NCBI GenBank assembly: GCA_947259585.1
Contig: CAMYMV010000003.1
Span: 36,993 to 100,992 of the forward strand
Direction: 5' to 3'
Source of the DNA: an uncultured Gemmatimonadales bacterium
GTDB lineage: Bacteria; Gemmatimonadota; Gemmatimonadetes; Palauibacterales; Palauibacteraceae
Length of the DNA stretch: 64,000 bases
In this document: in pieces, positions 38,342 to 47,831 of the stretch
How positions within the stretch are numbered: position 1 is the first letter of the stretch
How the letters are laid out: each line of letters begins with the position of its first letter
Position numbers and translations under genes: made by a program
The notes under the pieces: generated by a model
The model's database searches: none
Seen by the model: only the letters and a program-made list of their open reading frames with translations
What the model was told of the DNA's origin: nothing

Positions 38342-40698
38342 CCGCCCACTACTCGGAGAGCTGGCGTGACGCGCTGCGTGCCATCGGGCGATCGCCGGGA
38401 TCCGGCTGGCGATCCAATCTCGTACATCACGGGAGCCGAGCCCTGCTCATGCTGGTCCTCGCGCTCGCCGTGCCCATGCTCTTCCCCGGCGCCCCCCTTC
38501 CGGACTTCGCGCGGCTCGAGCAGGGGCAGGTCGCCTCCGAAGACGTGATCGCGGAGATCTCCTTTGACGTCCCCAAGTCGCCCGAGCGCCTTCAGCTGGA
38601 GCGAGCCGAGGCCGAGCGCGGCGTCGCGCCGATTTTCACCTTCGATCGCGAGGCGGCGGGCCGGGCGACGGAGCGGGTGAACGAGATGTTCGCGCGGCTG
38701 GACAGCGCCCTCGCCGTGGCCGACGAGGACACGGTCGCCATCCGGCAGGTGCTCAGCGATATCGAGAACGCGACGGTGCCGACCCTGTCGCAGGCGGCCT
38801 ACCTGCAGATCGGGGCCCGCCGGCGCGTGCTAAGGGACGCGCTTGTCAGGGTTTACGACCGGCTTCTGCCCGTCGGAGTCGTGTCGAGCCGTGACCTCTC
38901 CGACGTCCGCTCGGCCCAGGTCATCGTGCGCGAGGAGGGGGGTGACCGGCTCGTTCGGCGCGACTCCCTCCTGGATGTGGGAAGGTTCTACGCCCGCGCG
39001 TCCGAGCTCGCACCGACCTCGCTCTCCGTCGACGGCCTTCAGCTCTTCCAGACGCTCGTCGTTCACTACCTGGAGGAGAGTCTGATACTGGATCCGGAGG
39101 CCACCGGGCGCGCCCGCCAGCAGGCACGAACCGCGGTTCAGGAGTCCGCCGGCTTCGTCCTGGAAGGAGAGCGCATCGTCACCGCTCACGAGCGGGTGGG
39201 ACGCGAGGAGATCGAGAAGCTCCGTGCGTACAGCGCGGCTCTGGCGAGCGCCGGTCAGGCGGGCGTCGGATCATTCTTCCGCTCCCTGGGTGGCGTCCTT
39301 TACGCCATCGTCGTCGTCGGAATCCTCTGGGGAGTCCTCTACTACCATCGCCGGGAGGTGTACGAGGGCGCCCGGAACTTCTCCATCGTCGTGGCTCTGG
39401 TCTTCATCGTGCTCCTGCTCGCCAGCGTGGTCGCCCGCGCGGACGCCTCGCCTGCCCTCATACCGGTGGCTCTGGCGGCGCTTCTGCTCGCGGCCCTCTT
39501 CGACGGCCTGCTGGCGGTCGTCACGGTGATGGTGATCGCGGCGCTTCTGGCCGGCCAGACGGCGTTGCCGGGGCTGAGCGCGGCGTTCCTGACGATGGCC
39601 GCGGGGGCGTCGGCGGCCACGGCCGTTCGCATCATGCGCCGGCGAGCGGACAGCTGGAAGCTCATCGCCGTGATCACGGCGGCGTATCTCGTGGCGGCGC
39701 TGGCGCTCGGCCTGATCTTCACGTGGTCGCCGAAAGAGCTGTTGCTCACCGCGGCGTTCGGCGCCCTCAACGCGACCGTCTGCACGGTGCTGGTCGTGGG
39801 CGGACTCCTCCCCGCGCTGGAGAGCTTCACGGGAATCACGACCCGGCAGACCCTCCTCGAGCTTTCGGACCTGAATCGACCGCTCCTGAGTCAGCTGGCG
39901 AAGAAAGCCCCGGGGACCTACGCGCATTCGATCAGCGTCGCGAACCTGGCCGAAGCCGCCTGCTCGGCGATCGGCGCGAACGCCCTGCTGACTCGGGTCG
40001 GCACCTACTATCACGACATCGGAAAAACGAAGCAGCCCCAGTACTTCGTCGAGAACCAGCCGGCCGGCCGAAACCCACACGATCGCCTGCAACCGTCGCG
40101 CAGCGCTGAAGTCATCAAGGAGCACGTGCGAGAGGGCCTGCGTCTGGCTGAGGAGGCGCACCTGCCGTCGGCCATCAAGGACTTCATCCGGGAGCATCAC
40201 GGCACGCTCACGATCTCCTACTTCCTCAACAAGGCCAGGGAGCAGGAGCCGGATCTCGACATCGACCTCTGGGACTTCTCCTATCCGGGCCCCAAGCCGC
40301 AGTCGAGGGAGACGGCCATCGTCATGCTGGCGGACTGCGTCGAGTCTGCGACCAGAACCCTGCCCGATCCGACTCCCGAGCGGATTCGCTCCCTCATCGA
40401 TCAACTGGTGGGCGCACGTATCCGTGATGGGCAGCTCGACCAGTCGCCGCTCACGCTGGACGATCTTCACCAGATCAAGTCCGAGTTCGCCAAGACGCTG
40501 ACCAGCTTCTACCACCAACGCGTGGACTACCCCGATTCGGCTCGGAAGCCGGTCGCCTCCTCCGCTGCCGTCGCGACGCGCGCCGCTGAGGCACGGTCGG
40601 AGCCCTCCGCTCCGGCGGCGGACCTCGCCGACGCCGAAACCGCGGGAACCGGCGTTGAGGCAGCGGGCGGAAGCGAGACCCGCGCCCGCGCCGATTGA
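38338..40698 (+). CDS. 7TM-HD phosphohydrolase (PgpH/YqfF type)
   Basis: The protein (786 aa) has one N-terminal membrane segment, a large extracytoplasmic domain (about 50-300), seven membrane segments (about 315-510) and a cytoplasmic HD domain with TYYHDIGKTKQPQYF, NPHDRL and REHHGT. In Firmicutes this family degrades cyclic-di-AMP. Whether this organism makes that messenger is unknown from the window. The gene is coupled to phoH by ATGA, the usual phoH-pgpH-ybeY order. About 45 Ala/Glu-rich residues form an unconserved C-terminal tail. Confidence 0.92.
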   Translation: MTAHYSESWRDALRAIGRSPGSGWRSNLVHHGSRALLMLVLALAVPMLFPGAPLPDFARLEQGQVASEDVIAEISFDVPKSPERLQLERAEAERGVAPIFTFDREAAGRATERVNEMFARLDSALAVADEDTVAIRQVLSDIENATVPTLSQAAYLQIGARRRVLRDALVRVYDRLLPVGVVSSRDLSDVRSAQVIVREEGGDRLVRRDSLLDVGRFYARASELAPTSLSVDGLQLFQTLVVHYLEESLILDPEATGRARQQARTAVQESAGFVLEGERIVTAHERVGREEIEKLRAYSAALASAGQAGVGSFFRSLGGVLYAIVVVGILWGVLYYHRREVYEGARNFSIVVALVFIVLLLASVVARADASPALIPVALAALLLAALFDGLLAVVTVMVIAALLAGQTALPGLSAAFLTMAAGASAATAVRIMRRRADSWKLIAVITAAYLVAALALGLIFTWSPKELLLTAAFGALNATVCTVLVVGGLLPALESFTGITTRQTLLELSDLNRPLLSQLAKKAPGTYAHSISVANLAEAACSAIGANALLTRVGTYYHDIGKTKQPQYFVENQPAGRNPHDRLQPSRSAEVIKEHVREGLRLAEEAHLPSAIKDFIREHHGTLTISYFLNKAREQEPDLDIDLWDFSYPGPKPQSRETAIVMLADCVESATRTLPDPTPERIRSLIDQLVGARIRDGQLDQSPLTLDDLHQIKSEFAKTLTSFYHQRVDYPDSARKPVASSAAVATRAAEARSEPSAPAADLADAETAGTGVEAAGGSETRARAD

Positions 40699-40750
40699 TC
40701 ATGCCGGCACTCCCGGGCCTCGTGCGGCCGGGGCGCGAGCGTCGGGGCCG

Positions 40751-41197
40751 GTGACCATACGGATTCAGCTCAATCTGGCGGAAGAATGGCCGGCAACGGC
40801 TCGAATCCAGCCAGCCCTCGAGCGAGCCGCGTTCGCCGCCATCGCGACGGTGGAACGGACGGCCAACGGCGAGATCGGTGTGAGCTTCGTCTCCGAGGAG
40901 GTGATCCGGGAGCTCAACCGCCGCTACCTGGGTCGAACCGCGAGCACGGACGTGATCGCCTTCCAGCTGGGTGAGGCCGGGGAGCTTCTGGGCGATGTCT
41001 ACATCGCGCCCGAAGTGGCCGCCCGGACCGCCCTCGAGCTGAGCATCCCCGAGGAGGAGGAGCTGGTGCGCCTCATGGTGCACGGGGTGTTGCACGTGCT
41101 CGGCCACGACCATCCGGAAGGGGATGACCGTTACGGCTCGGCGATGTTCCGCCTCCAGGAGGAGCTGGTCGAACGCTTGACGGGGGCGGAGTCGTGA
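40751..41197 (+). CDS. ybeY: rRNA maturation endonuclease YbeY
   Basis: The protein (148 aa) is a zinc-dependent endoribonuclease for 16S rRNA 3' processing and ribosome quality control. The metal motif is HGVLHVLGHDHPEG; RELNRRYLGRTASTDVIAF and LLGDVYIAPEVA are the other signatures. I use GTG 40751, which gives the normal VTIRIQLNL opening; the frame is open 32 codons further back but that part has no family sequence. Its ribosome site is weak, so read-through coupling from the HD gene 52 bases upstream is likely. Confidence 0.92.
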   Translation: MTIRIQLNLAEEWPATARIQPALERAAFAAIATVERTANGEIGVSFVSEEVIRELNRRYLGRTASTDVIAFQLGEAGELLGDVYIAPEVAARTALELSIPEEEELVRLMVHGVLHVLGHDHPEGDDRYGSAMFRLQEELVERLTGAES

Positions 41198-41267
41198 GAC
41201 ACCCTCTGCGAGCCGATCCGGCGAGACGAGAAAGCGCGAGAAGACCGCGAGAGGACACGGCTGAGCG

Positions 41268-42614
41268 GTGACCGAGCGAACCGAACTCGAACTGCAGGCG
41301 ACCCGCCTCGAGGAGCTGCTGAAGCGAGGCGACACCGACGAGCTGCAAGCGCTCGTGGAGAAGGTGCATCCGAGCGACCTCGCCGACATCCTCGAGGACC
41401 TCGACGAGGAGGAGCGCCTTCGCCTGATCGGTCTGCTGCCGGCCTCGACCGCCGGCGAGACGCTCGCCGAAATGGAGGAGGTCGAGCACCCCGAGGAGCT
41501 CCTGGCCCAACTCGAGCCGGAGAGGATCGCCGAGGTCGTCGAGGAGATGCCCGACGACGACGCGGCCGACCTGATCGGCGATCTGGAGCCCGAGGAGCAG
41601 GCCCGGGTCCTGGCGTCCCTCGAGGACCCTACCCCGATCGAGGAGCTCCTCCACTACCCCGAGGAGAGCGCCGGCGGGATCATGACCCGCGAGCTGGTCG
41701 CGGTGCCCTCCTCCCTGACCGCCGGCGAGGCGCTATCCGAGATTCGGCGTCAGGCGCGGGAGATTCCCGGCTTCTACACGGTCTTCGTCGTGGATCGCCA
41801 GGGGAAGCTGTGCGGCGTGATGAACCTCCAGAGCCTCGTGATGGCCGATCCGGATCAGCCGGTCTCCGCCCTGATCGAGGACCCGCCCGCCGTCGTGCCC
41901 GTGGAGATGGACCAGGAGGAGGTAGGCCGGATCCTCGGCCGGTACAACCTGGCCGCGATCGGCGTCGTGGACCCGGTGGATCGGCTGGTCGGCCGCATCA
42001 CGTTCGACGATGTGATCGACGTCATGGAGGCGGAAACGACGGAGGACATCCTCCGCTTCGCCTCCGTCTCCGAGGAAGAGGAGCTTCGTGGCTCGACGGT
42101 GGCGGCGGTCAAGAGCCGCCTCCCATGGCTCGTGCTCAGCCTCTTCACGGCGGCCGCCGCGTCGTCCGTGGTCTACCTGTACCGGGAGACGGTCGAGCAG
42201 ATCGTGATCCTGGCGGCGGTGATGCCGGTGATCGCCGCGCTGGGAGGCAACGCTGGCACGCAGGCCCTGGCCGTGACGATCCGCCGAATCGCGCTCTCCG
42301 ACGAGTCGATCGTCGAGCGCTGGTCGGTGGTGGCCAAGGAGCTTGCCGTGGGGCTCCTGAACGGGCTGATGATCGGTGCGATCGCGGCCCTCGCCGGACT
42401 CCTGCTCGTCAACGACGCCGCGTTCGGGCTCGTCGTCATGCTCGCGATGTGGGGCAACCTGATCGTCGCATCCACGCTGGGCGGTTTCATCCCGATCTTC
42501 CTGGAGAGCGTCGGCGTGGACCCGGCGGTGGCATCATCGGTCTTCGTGACCACGCTCACCGATCTGGCCGGATTCTTCCTGCTTCTCGCCCTCGCCTCGA
42601 AGCTCCTCCTGTAG
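41268..42614 (+). CDS. mgtE: MgtE-type magnesium transporter
   Basis: The protein (448 aa) is a magnesium channel gated by cytoplasmic Mg. The acidic N domain (MgtE repeats, about 20-125) is followed by two CBS domains (about 130-255) and five membrane helices. The pore motif is VIAALGGNAGTQALAV in the second helix region. GTG 41268 gives the standard helical start. It lies 70 bases after ybeY and 19 bases before meaB. Confidence 0.95.
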   Translation: MTERTELELQATRLEELLKRGDTDELQALVEKVHPSDLADILEDLDEEERLRLIGLLPASTAGETLAEMEEVEHPEELLAQLEPERIAEVVEEMPDDDAADLIGDLEPEEQARVLASLEDPTPIEELLHYPEESAGGIMTRELVAVPSSLTAGEALSEIRRQAREIPGFYTVFVVDRQGKLCGVMNLQSLVMADPDQPVSALIEDPPAVVPVEMDQEEVGRILGRYNLAAIGVVDPVDRLVGRITFDDVIDVMEAETTEDILRFASVSEEEELRGSTVAAVKSRLPWLVLSLFTAAAASSVVYLYRETVEQIVILAAVMPVIAALGGNAGTQALAVTIRRIALSDESIVERWSVVAKELAVGLLNGLMIGAIAALAGLLLVNDAAFGLVVMLAMWGNLIVASTLGGFIPIFLESVGVDPAVASSVFVTTLTDLAGFFLLLALASKLLL

Positions 42615-42633
42615 CGGAAGGGACGACGGGAGG

Positions 42634-43701
42634 ATGCGCTCGTTTCCCGGAGGCAGTTCGGCGCTGATCGACTCGTTTCGCGCCGGTGAAGAGCGTGCCC
42701 TCGCCAGAGCCATATCGGTGGTCGAGGACCAGGCGCCCGGCTTCGAGGCGCTGCTCGATGAGCTGCGGCCGTCGGTCGGGCGAGCTCGCCGTATCGGCGT
42801 CACGGGTCCGCCCGGGGCCGGAAAGTCGACGCTCACGGCCCGGTTTGCCCGCCTGCTGCGCAACGAGGGGAACCGGGTGGGCATCATCGCCGTCGACCCG
42901 ACGAGCCCCTTCACGGGCGGGGCTCTGCTCGGCGACCGGATCCGAATGGCGGAGCTCGCCATCGAGCCCGGCATCTTCATCCGGTCGATGGCCAGTCGAG
43001 GGTCTGTGGGAGGCCTCGCCACGGCGGCGACGGAGGCGGCGGACCTGATGGATGCGTTCGGATTCGATCGGGTGATCCTCGAGACGCTCGGCGTCGGCCA
43101 GTCGGAGCTCGAGATCGCCGCCGCGGCCGACTCGACCGTCGTCGTTCTCGTCCCCGAGTCGGGCGACGGCATCCAGGCGATGAAGGCGGGACTGATGGAA
43201 GTGGCCGACCTCTTCTGCGTGAACAAGGCCGATCGGCCCGGCGCGGACCGGTTGGTAAAGGAGATCGAGGTGATGAAGGCGATCCGGGCCGGTAGAACGA
43301 TGCGGGGGATCCCGCGCCACCACGCGAGGATCGCGGCCGGCAGCGGCAGCGCCGCGCTGGACCTCCCGGCCGGCGATGAAGACGAGGAGGATTCCCGGCG
43401 CGAGGACTCTCCCTCCAGCTGGGAGGTGCCGGTCCTCAAGACGGTCGCCACGGAAGGGGAAGGCATCGACGAGCTCGCGGCGAGCGTCGACGGACACTTC
43501 GAGGCCATACGGTCGACGGGCGAGCTGGAGGCCAGGCGGTCGCATGCTCTCCTGGACCAGACCCGACGAATCCTGATCCGGCGGGCCGAGGCATCCGCGC
43601 TCAGCGCCTGGAAGGCGGTCGAGAACGAGTTTCTCGAAGAGCTGCTGGCCGGCCGCATGACGCCCTACGCGGTGGCTGAGCGCCTGGATCGGGAGAAGTA
43701 G
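42634..43701 (+). CDS. meaB: MeaB/ArgK-type GTPase chaperone for a B12 mutase
   Basis: The protein (355 aa) is a G3E GTPase that guards delivery of adenosylcobalamin to acyl-CoA mutases. The P-loop is GPPGAGKS (58-65), with VDPTSPFTGGALLGDRIRM, the switch ETLGVGQSE and the base motif NKAD. An acidic insertion (GDEDEEDSRREDS, near 248-260) is longer than usual. It precedes the mutase large subunit by 211 bases, which supports a chaperone role for that enzyme. Confidence 0.93.
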   Translation: MRSFPGGSSALIDSFRAGEERALARAISVVEDQAPGFEALLDELRPSVGRARRIGVTGPPGAGKSTLTARFARLLRNEGNRVGIIAVDPTSPFTGGALLGDRIRMAELAIEPGIFIRSMASRGSVGGLATAATEAADLMDAFGFDRVILETLGVGQSELEIAAAADSTVVVLVPESGDGIQAMKAGLMEVADLFCVNKADRPGADRLVKEIEVMKAIRAGRTMRGIPRHHARIAAGSGSAALDLPAGDEDEEDSRREDSPSSWEVPVLKTVATEGEGIDELAASVDGHFEAIRSTGELEARRSHALLDQTRRILIRRAEASALSAWKAVENEFLEELLAGRMTPYAVAERLDREK

Positions 43702-43912
43702 CGGGCCGATCAGGCGGAGCGGGGCACGTTTCTGGCGGCCAAAAAAGCAGGCCTAAGGAGGGCCGGCGCCGGAACGACCGGGCGAGAACGGCGGTAGAAG
43801 CTTCTGCGGGCGGTTTCCGGGCGGTGTTCAGCGCCGCTTCGGGACGCTTTCAGGGCCGGCTCGGGGCGGTTTCCGCCGGCCGAAGAGGCACTAGAAACGG
43901 GGAACGAGCTGT
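43702..43912. other. Gap before the mutase gene
   Basis: The gap holds repeated GGGCGGTTTCC-like words and a hairpin (GGCGG-TTT-CCGCC, nested in GGCCGG/CCGGCC) just before the mutase start. I looked for a cobalamin riboswitch and saw no B12-box sequence. No promoter is convincing. Confidence 0.4.
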
Positions 43913-45631
43913 ATGAGTAGCGTTCTCACCGACGGAGCCAAAGCGGAGCTCCAGCGCGAGATCGAGCGCCGCCGAGCCGAGCTGAGCCACCTCGAGAAGA
44001 GACTGGCTCGCTGGGAGGAGGCGTACAACGGCGGTACGCTGCGTCCCGACGCGGACTTCACGACCGTATCCGGTACCCCCGTCCGCCCGCTGTACACGCC
44101 CCTGGACACGGCCGACGACGATTACCTGCGCGATCTCGGCCTGCCCGGCGAGTACCCGTTCACGCGCGGTCCCTACGCCAGCATGTACCGCACGAAGCTG
44201 TGGACCATGCGGCTCTTCTCCGGCTTCGCCACGGCGGAGGATACCAACCAGCGCTACAAGTTCCTCCTCGAGCGCGGGCAGACCGGTCTCTCGGTGGCAT
44301 TCGATTTCCCGACGCTCATGGGCTACGACTCCGATGATCCGCTCTCGGCGGGTGAGGTCGGGAAGTGCGGGGTCGCCATCTCGAGCCTCGCCGACATGGA
44401 GACGCTGTTCGACGGGATTCCGCTGGACGAGGTGTCCGTCTCCATGACGATCAACGGGCCGGCGATGATGCTCTACTGCTTCCTGCTCGTCACCGCCGAG
44501 AAGCAGGGAGTGCCGTTCGAGAAGGTCCGGGGGACGGTCCAGAACGACATCCTCAAGGAGTACATGGCGCAGCACGCGTGGATCTTCCCGCCACGTCCAG
44601 CGCTGAAGGTCATCACCGATTGCTTCGAGTGGTCGAGCGAGCACGCGCCCCTCTTCAACACGATCTCCATCTCCGGCTACCACATTCGTGAGGCGGGGGC
44701 GACCGCGGCGCAGGAGCTCGCTTTCACCCTCAAGAACGGGTTCACGTACGTGGAGGAGGGGATCGGACGCGGCCTGGACGTGGACGCCTTCGCGCCCCGT
44801 CTCTCCTTCTTCTGGGACGTCCACAACGACTTCTTCGAGGAGATCGCCAAGTTCAGGGCGGCCCGGCGCATCTGGGCCCGGCACCTGCGGGACGTGTACG
44901 GCGCGCAGAGCCCCAAGAGCTGGCGGCTGCGCACCCATGCCCAGACGGCCGGCGTGACCCTGACCGCCCAGCAGCCCCACAACAACATCGTCCGCATCGC
45001 CTATCAGGGCATGGCGGCCGTGCTCGGCGGCACCCAGTCCCTGCACACGAACGCGATGGACGAGACGCTGGCGCTGCCGACGGAGCACGCCGTCCGCGTC
45101 GCTCTCCGCACCCAGCAGATCCTCGCCTACGAGACGGGCGTGGCCAACACGATCGACCCGCTCGCCGGCTCCTACTACGTGGAGAGCCTGACCGACGAGA
45201 TGGAGGCGGAGGCGGAGGCGATCTTCGAGGAGATCGACACCCTCGGAGGCGTCGTCGCCGGGATCGAGACGGGGTACTTCCAGGGGCAGATCGCCAACTC
45301 GTCGCGCCGTTTCCAGCAGGAGGTGGATTCGAAGCGGCGGATCATCGTCGGGCTGAACGAGTTCATCGAGAGCGACGATGTGCCGATCGAGATTCTCCAG
45401 ATCGGAGAGGAAGCGGCCGCCAAGCAGGAAAAGCGGCTCGCCGATCTGAAAGCCCGCCGGGATGGTGCGGCCGTGGAGAAGGCGCTGGCCCTGCTGGAGC
45501 AGGCGGCGCGCGACGACGAGAACCTGATGCCGCCGATGCTTGATGCGGCTCGCGCCTACGCGACCCTGGGCGAGATCCGCCACGCGCTCGAGAGGGTGTA
45601 CGGCCGCTTCCGGGAGCCGGTTACCTTCTAG
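43913..45631 (+). CDS. B12-dependent acyl-CoA mutase, large subunit (isobutyryl/pivalyl-CoA type residues)
   Basis: The protein (572 aa) is the catalytic TIM-barrel subunit of a two-subunit adenosylcobalamin mutase; no B12 domain is fused. GLSVAFDFPTLMGYDSDD, SVSMTINGPA, SISGYHIREAGA (His257) and RLSFFWDVHNDFFEE are family blocks. At the two specificity positions it has Phe102 (TMRLFSGF) and Gln220 (EYMAQHAWIFPP). Methylmalonyl-CoA mutase has Tyr and Arg there (RQYAGF, FMVRNTYI), while isobutyryl-CoA mutases have Phe and Gln. I therefore expect isobutyryl/butyryl or pivalyl/isovaleryl substrates. MeaB is upstream and the B12 subunit lies at 47376. An automatic label of methylmalonyl-CoA mutase would probably be wrong. 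Confidence 0.9.
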   Translation: MSSVLTDGAKAELQREIERRRAELSHLEKRLARWEEAYNGGTLRPDADFTTVSGTPVRPLYTPLDTADDDYLRDLGLPGEYPFTRGPYASMYRTKLWTMRLFSGFATAEDTNQRYKFLLERGQTGLSVAFDFPTLMGYDSDDPLSAGEVGKCGVAISSLADMETLFDGIPLDEVSVSMTINGPAMMLYCFLLVTAEKQGVPFEKVRGTVQNDILKEYMAQHAWIFPPRPALKVITDCFEWSSEHAPLFNTISISGYHIREAGATAAQELAFTLKNGFTYVEEGIGRGLDVDAFAPRLSFFWDVHNDFFEEIAKFRAARRIWARHLRDVYGAQSPKSWRLRTHAQTAGVTLTAQQPHNNIVRIAYQGMAAVLGGTQSLHTNAMDETLALPTEHAVRVALRTQQILAYETGVANTIDPLAGSYYVESLTDEMEAEAEAIFEEIDTLGGVVAGIETGYFQGQIANSSRRFQQEVDSKRRIIVGLNEFIESDDVPIEILQIGEEAAAKQEKRLADLKARRDGAAVEKALALLEQAARDDENLMPPMLDAARAYATLGEIRHALERVYGRFREPVTF

Positions 45632-45679
45632 GAGCCGGCCCGAGCAAGGAGCTGGCCCGAGCGAGGAGCCGGCCCCGAG
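45630..45679. repeat. 17-base tandem array
   Basis: Three units of the type AGGAGCCGGCCCGAGCA start at 45630, 45647 and 45664, directly after the mutase stop codon. Confidence 0.8.
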
Positions 45680-45702
45680 TTAACGGCGGCGCGTGACTTC
45701 CC

Positions 45703-45960
45703 CTACAGCCGGTCCCGTATCTTCTCGTAGCCCTTCTTCAGCTCTTCCATGAGCATCGAGGCCGCGGCCTTGACGTCATCCGAGACGTCATCGGCTTCCT
45801 CGCCGGCGGCCTTCAGCTTCCCCTTGAGGCGGTCCCACTTCTCCTCCAGCTCATCCCACTCCTCGCGGGCTTCGGCCTTGCCGAGCGCGGCTTGCAACCT
45901 CAGCTCATCTCGCTGCTGCTCCAGCTTCGTGGCCAGCTCTCTCAGATCGTTCCGATCCAT
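45703..45960 (-). CDS. Small charged coiled-coil protein
   Basis: The 85-residue product is almost entirely helical and charged (LRELATKLEQQRDELRLQAA, EEWDELEEKWDRLKGKLKAA), without signal or membrane segment. ATG 45960 has GGAGAG a short way upstream. Similar small coiled-coil proteins are known as stress- or membrane-associated proteins in several phyla, but I recognise no named family. It lies downstream of the AI-2E-type gene on the same strand, 83 bases away. Confidence 0.7.
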   Translation of the reverse strand: MDRNDLRELATKLEQQRDELRLQAALGKAEAREEWDELEEKWDRLKGKLKAAGEEADDVSDDVKAAASMLMEELKKGYEKIRDRL

Positions 45961-46043
45961 TCGTCTCTCTCCGGTTTGTTTTCCGTTCAGATCGTCTGGA
46001 ACTGTATCACGTCGTGACGACCCTGTCGCCTCGGCGCGGCCTC

Positions 46044-47195
46044 TCAGCTCTCGGTCGTCGGTGCGGCTGGCGTGGTCGGCGTAGTCGGCGTGGCCAGCAT
46101 CTCCGCCGTCTCTGGCGGAGAGGGAGCGGCCGGCGCCTCCTGAACCGGCGCCTCGGGTCCCAGAAGGACCCCGATCCACCGGGTGCTCTCCTGCAGCTCG
46201 AGGCCGCGCTTGAGGATGACGGTGAGAGGTACCGACAGGAGCATGCCCACGGGGCCGAGAACCCAGCCCCAGAAGACCAGCGACACGAAGACCACGAGGG
46301 TCGAGAGCCCCATCCCGCGGCCCATGACACGCGGCTCGATGACGTTGCCCATCAACGTGTTCACGACCAGATAGCCGATCGCGGCGGCCAGTCCCGTCCC
46401 GGGGCCGAGCTGCAGGTAGGCGAAAAGCACGCCGGGTACGGCGGCGATGTAGGAGCCGATCGTCGGGATGTAGTTGAGCACGAAGGCGAGCAATCCCCAC
46501 AGCAGGGGGTATTCAACGCCGATAACCGCGAGCCAGGCAGCGACGAGCGCGCCGGTGCCCAGGCTCACCATCGTCTTGATGCCTATGTAACGCCGCACAT
46601 CCTCCGAGAAGCCCGAGAACGTCTCGAAGGCGGAGGCGCCCTCGGCCTCGCCCAGGGCCGCTCGCAGCTTGATCGGGAACCCGGACACCTCGATGAGGAT
46701 GAAGATGATCGTGATGAGGATCAGGACCGTGTTCGTGAGCACGCCGCGCAGGGCGACCAGGATGATGCCGACAAGATCGAGGATCTTCCCGAGCTCGAAG
46801 TAGCGCAGGACGAAGTCGCCCGACACATCGAACCCGAAGCCGCGCACCCAACTGAGCAACGCCTGGATCTCCGTCTCCAATCGCCGCTGATAGAGGGGCA
46901 GTCCGCGCGTGAAGTCGAAGATCGAGGAGCCGAGCACCGTGCCGACGCCCGTGCCGATGCCCAGCAGTCCGATAACCACGATCGTGACGGCGAGCCAGCG
47001 CGGAAGCCCGATCTTCCGCAGGAAGCCGAGGGGGCCCGTGCAGAGGACGGCGATGAAGACCGCCAGGAAGAACGGAACGAGCATCCCGGCGGCCGCCCGC
47101 ATGCCTGCTATCACGACGACGAAAGCCGCTGCGCTGATCAACACGCCTCGGCCTGGTGGCCGGATGGTCTCCCCTGCGGTTCCGAGTGTAGGCAT
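46044..47195 (-). CDS. AI-2E family transporter (permease-like)
   Basis: The protein (383 aa) has about eight membrane segments in the AI-2E/TqsA arrangement, with the family block GLLAFVLNYIPTIGSYIAAVPGVLFA, here FVLNYIPTIGSYIA around residue 245, and GNVIEPRVMGRGMGLSTL near 290. Members export signals or, in some cases, exchange ions, so the substrate is open. ATG 47195 is next to GGACGGAG. The last 35 residues are a Pro/Thr/Ala tail (TPTTPTTPAAPTTES) encoded by 9-base repeats. Confidence 0.88.
   Translation of the reverse strand: MPTLGTAGETIRPPGRGVLISAAAFVVVIAGMRAAAGMLVPFFLAVFIAVLCTGPLGFLRKIGLPRWLAVTIVVIGLLGIGTGVGTVLGSSIFDFTRGLPLYQRRLETEIQALLSWVRGFGFDVSGDFVLRYFELGKILDLVGIILVALRGVLTNTVLILITIIFILIEVSGFPIKLRAALGEAEGASAFETFSGFSEDVRRYIGIKTMVSLGTGALVAAWLAVIGVEYPLLWGLLAFVLNYIPTIGSYIAAVPGVLFAYLQLGPGTGLAAAIGYLVVNTLMGNVIEPRVMGRGMGLSTLVVFVSLVFWGWVLGPVGMLLSVPLTVILKRGLELQESTRWIGVLLGPEAPVQEAPAAPSPPETAEMLATPTTPTTPAAPTTES
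46060..46095. repeat. 9-base repeats in the AI-2E gene end
   Basis: GGCGTGGTC, GGCGTAGTC and GGCGTGGCC follow one another and encode the Thr/Pro/Ala tail of the permease. Confidence 0.6.
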
Positions 47196-47329
47196 CTCCG
47201 TCCAAGATAGTCGCTTGCCGTCTCCGACGGCCACCACGCAGTATCTCGTTGCCGGCTTCCACCAGGCACCGGTAACTTGGCTTGCCGGCGCTCGCGAATC
47301 AGGGGCGAAAACGCCGGCTCGCGTGGATC

Positions 47330-47353
47330 CGAGTGCGTGTTCGAGTGCGTGTG
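47330..47353. repeat. 12-base direct repeat before the mutase B12-subunit gene
   Basis: CGAGTGCGTGTT and CGAGTGCGTGTG are adjacent, 23 bases before the ATG at 47376. Confidence 0.6.
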
Positions 47354-47375
47354 CAAGCGGAGCAGCGTCGCAAAT

Positions 47376-47831
47376 ATGACGGAACGCAGGATCAGGGTAC
47401 TCGTGGCCAAGCCGGGCCTGGACGGCCACGATCGTGGAGCCAAGGTGATCGCCGCCGCGCTGCGGGATGCCGGAATGGAGGTCATCTACACCGGCCTTCA
47501 CCAGACCCCCGAGATGGTCGCCAGTACGGCGCTCCAGGAGGACGTGGACGTCGTCGCGCTCTCGATCCTGTCGGGTGCCCACATGACCCTTTTTCCGCGG
47601 GTGAAGCGGCTGCTGGACGAGAAGGGGCTCGAGGACATCCTCGTGACCGGCGGTGGGATCATCCCCTCCGAGGACGCCGCGGAGCTCCGCACGCTGGGCA
47701 TCGGCAAGCTGTTCACGCCGGGCACGACCACGGCGGAGGCCGTCGACTACATCCGCTCCTGGGTCGAGGCCCGGGACGCCGCGGGCGGCTCATCGGGCAA
47801 GCCGGCGAGTGACTCCTCGGGGGGCGAATGA
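47376..47831 (+). CDS. B12-binding subunit of acyl-CoA mutase
   Basis: The protein (151 aa) is the Rossmann-like cobalamin-binding partner of the mutase at 43913. The DxHxxG motif is LDGHDRG (Asp16, His18, Gly21), with [12 protein letters not shown] and [12 protein letters not shown] forming the rest of the B12 pocket. ATG 47376 gives the standard [14 protein letters not shown] opening; the frame upstream is non-coding. It is split from the large subunit by two genes on the other strand, and is coupled by ATGA to the carboxylase beta gene, tying the mutase to that pathway. Confidence 0.93.
   Translation: MTERRIRVLVAKPGLDGHDRGAKVIAAALRDAGMEVIYTGLHQTPEMVASTALQEDVDVVALSILSGAHMTLFPRVKRLLDEKGLEDILVTGGGIIPSEDAAELRTLGIGKLFTPGTTTAEAVDYIRSWVEARDAAGGSSGKPASDSSGGE

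Noticed and set aside
43702..43912. Cobalamin riboswitch before the mutase gene
   Set aside because: The gap is G+C-rich with hairpins, but no B12-box-like sequence or suitable multi-stem layout was found by eye.
46014..47210. 398-codon plus-strand frame opposite the AI-2E gene
   Set aside because: The minus-strand protein has clear membrane segments and family blocks; the plus-strand product is a charged shadow.
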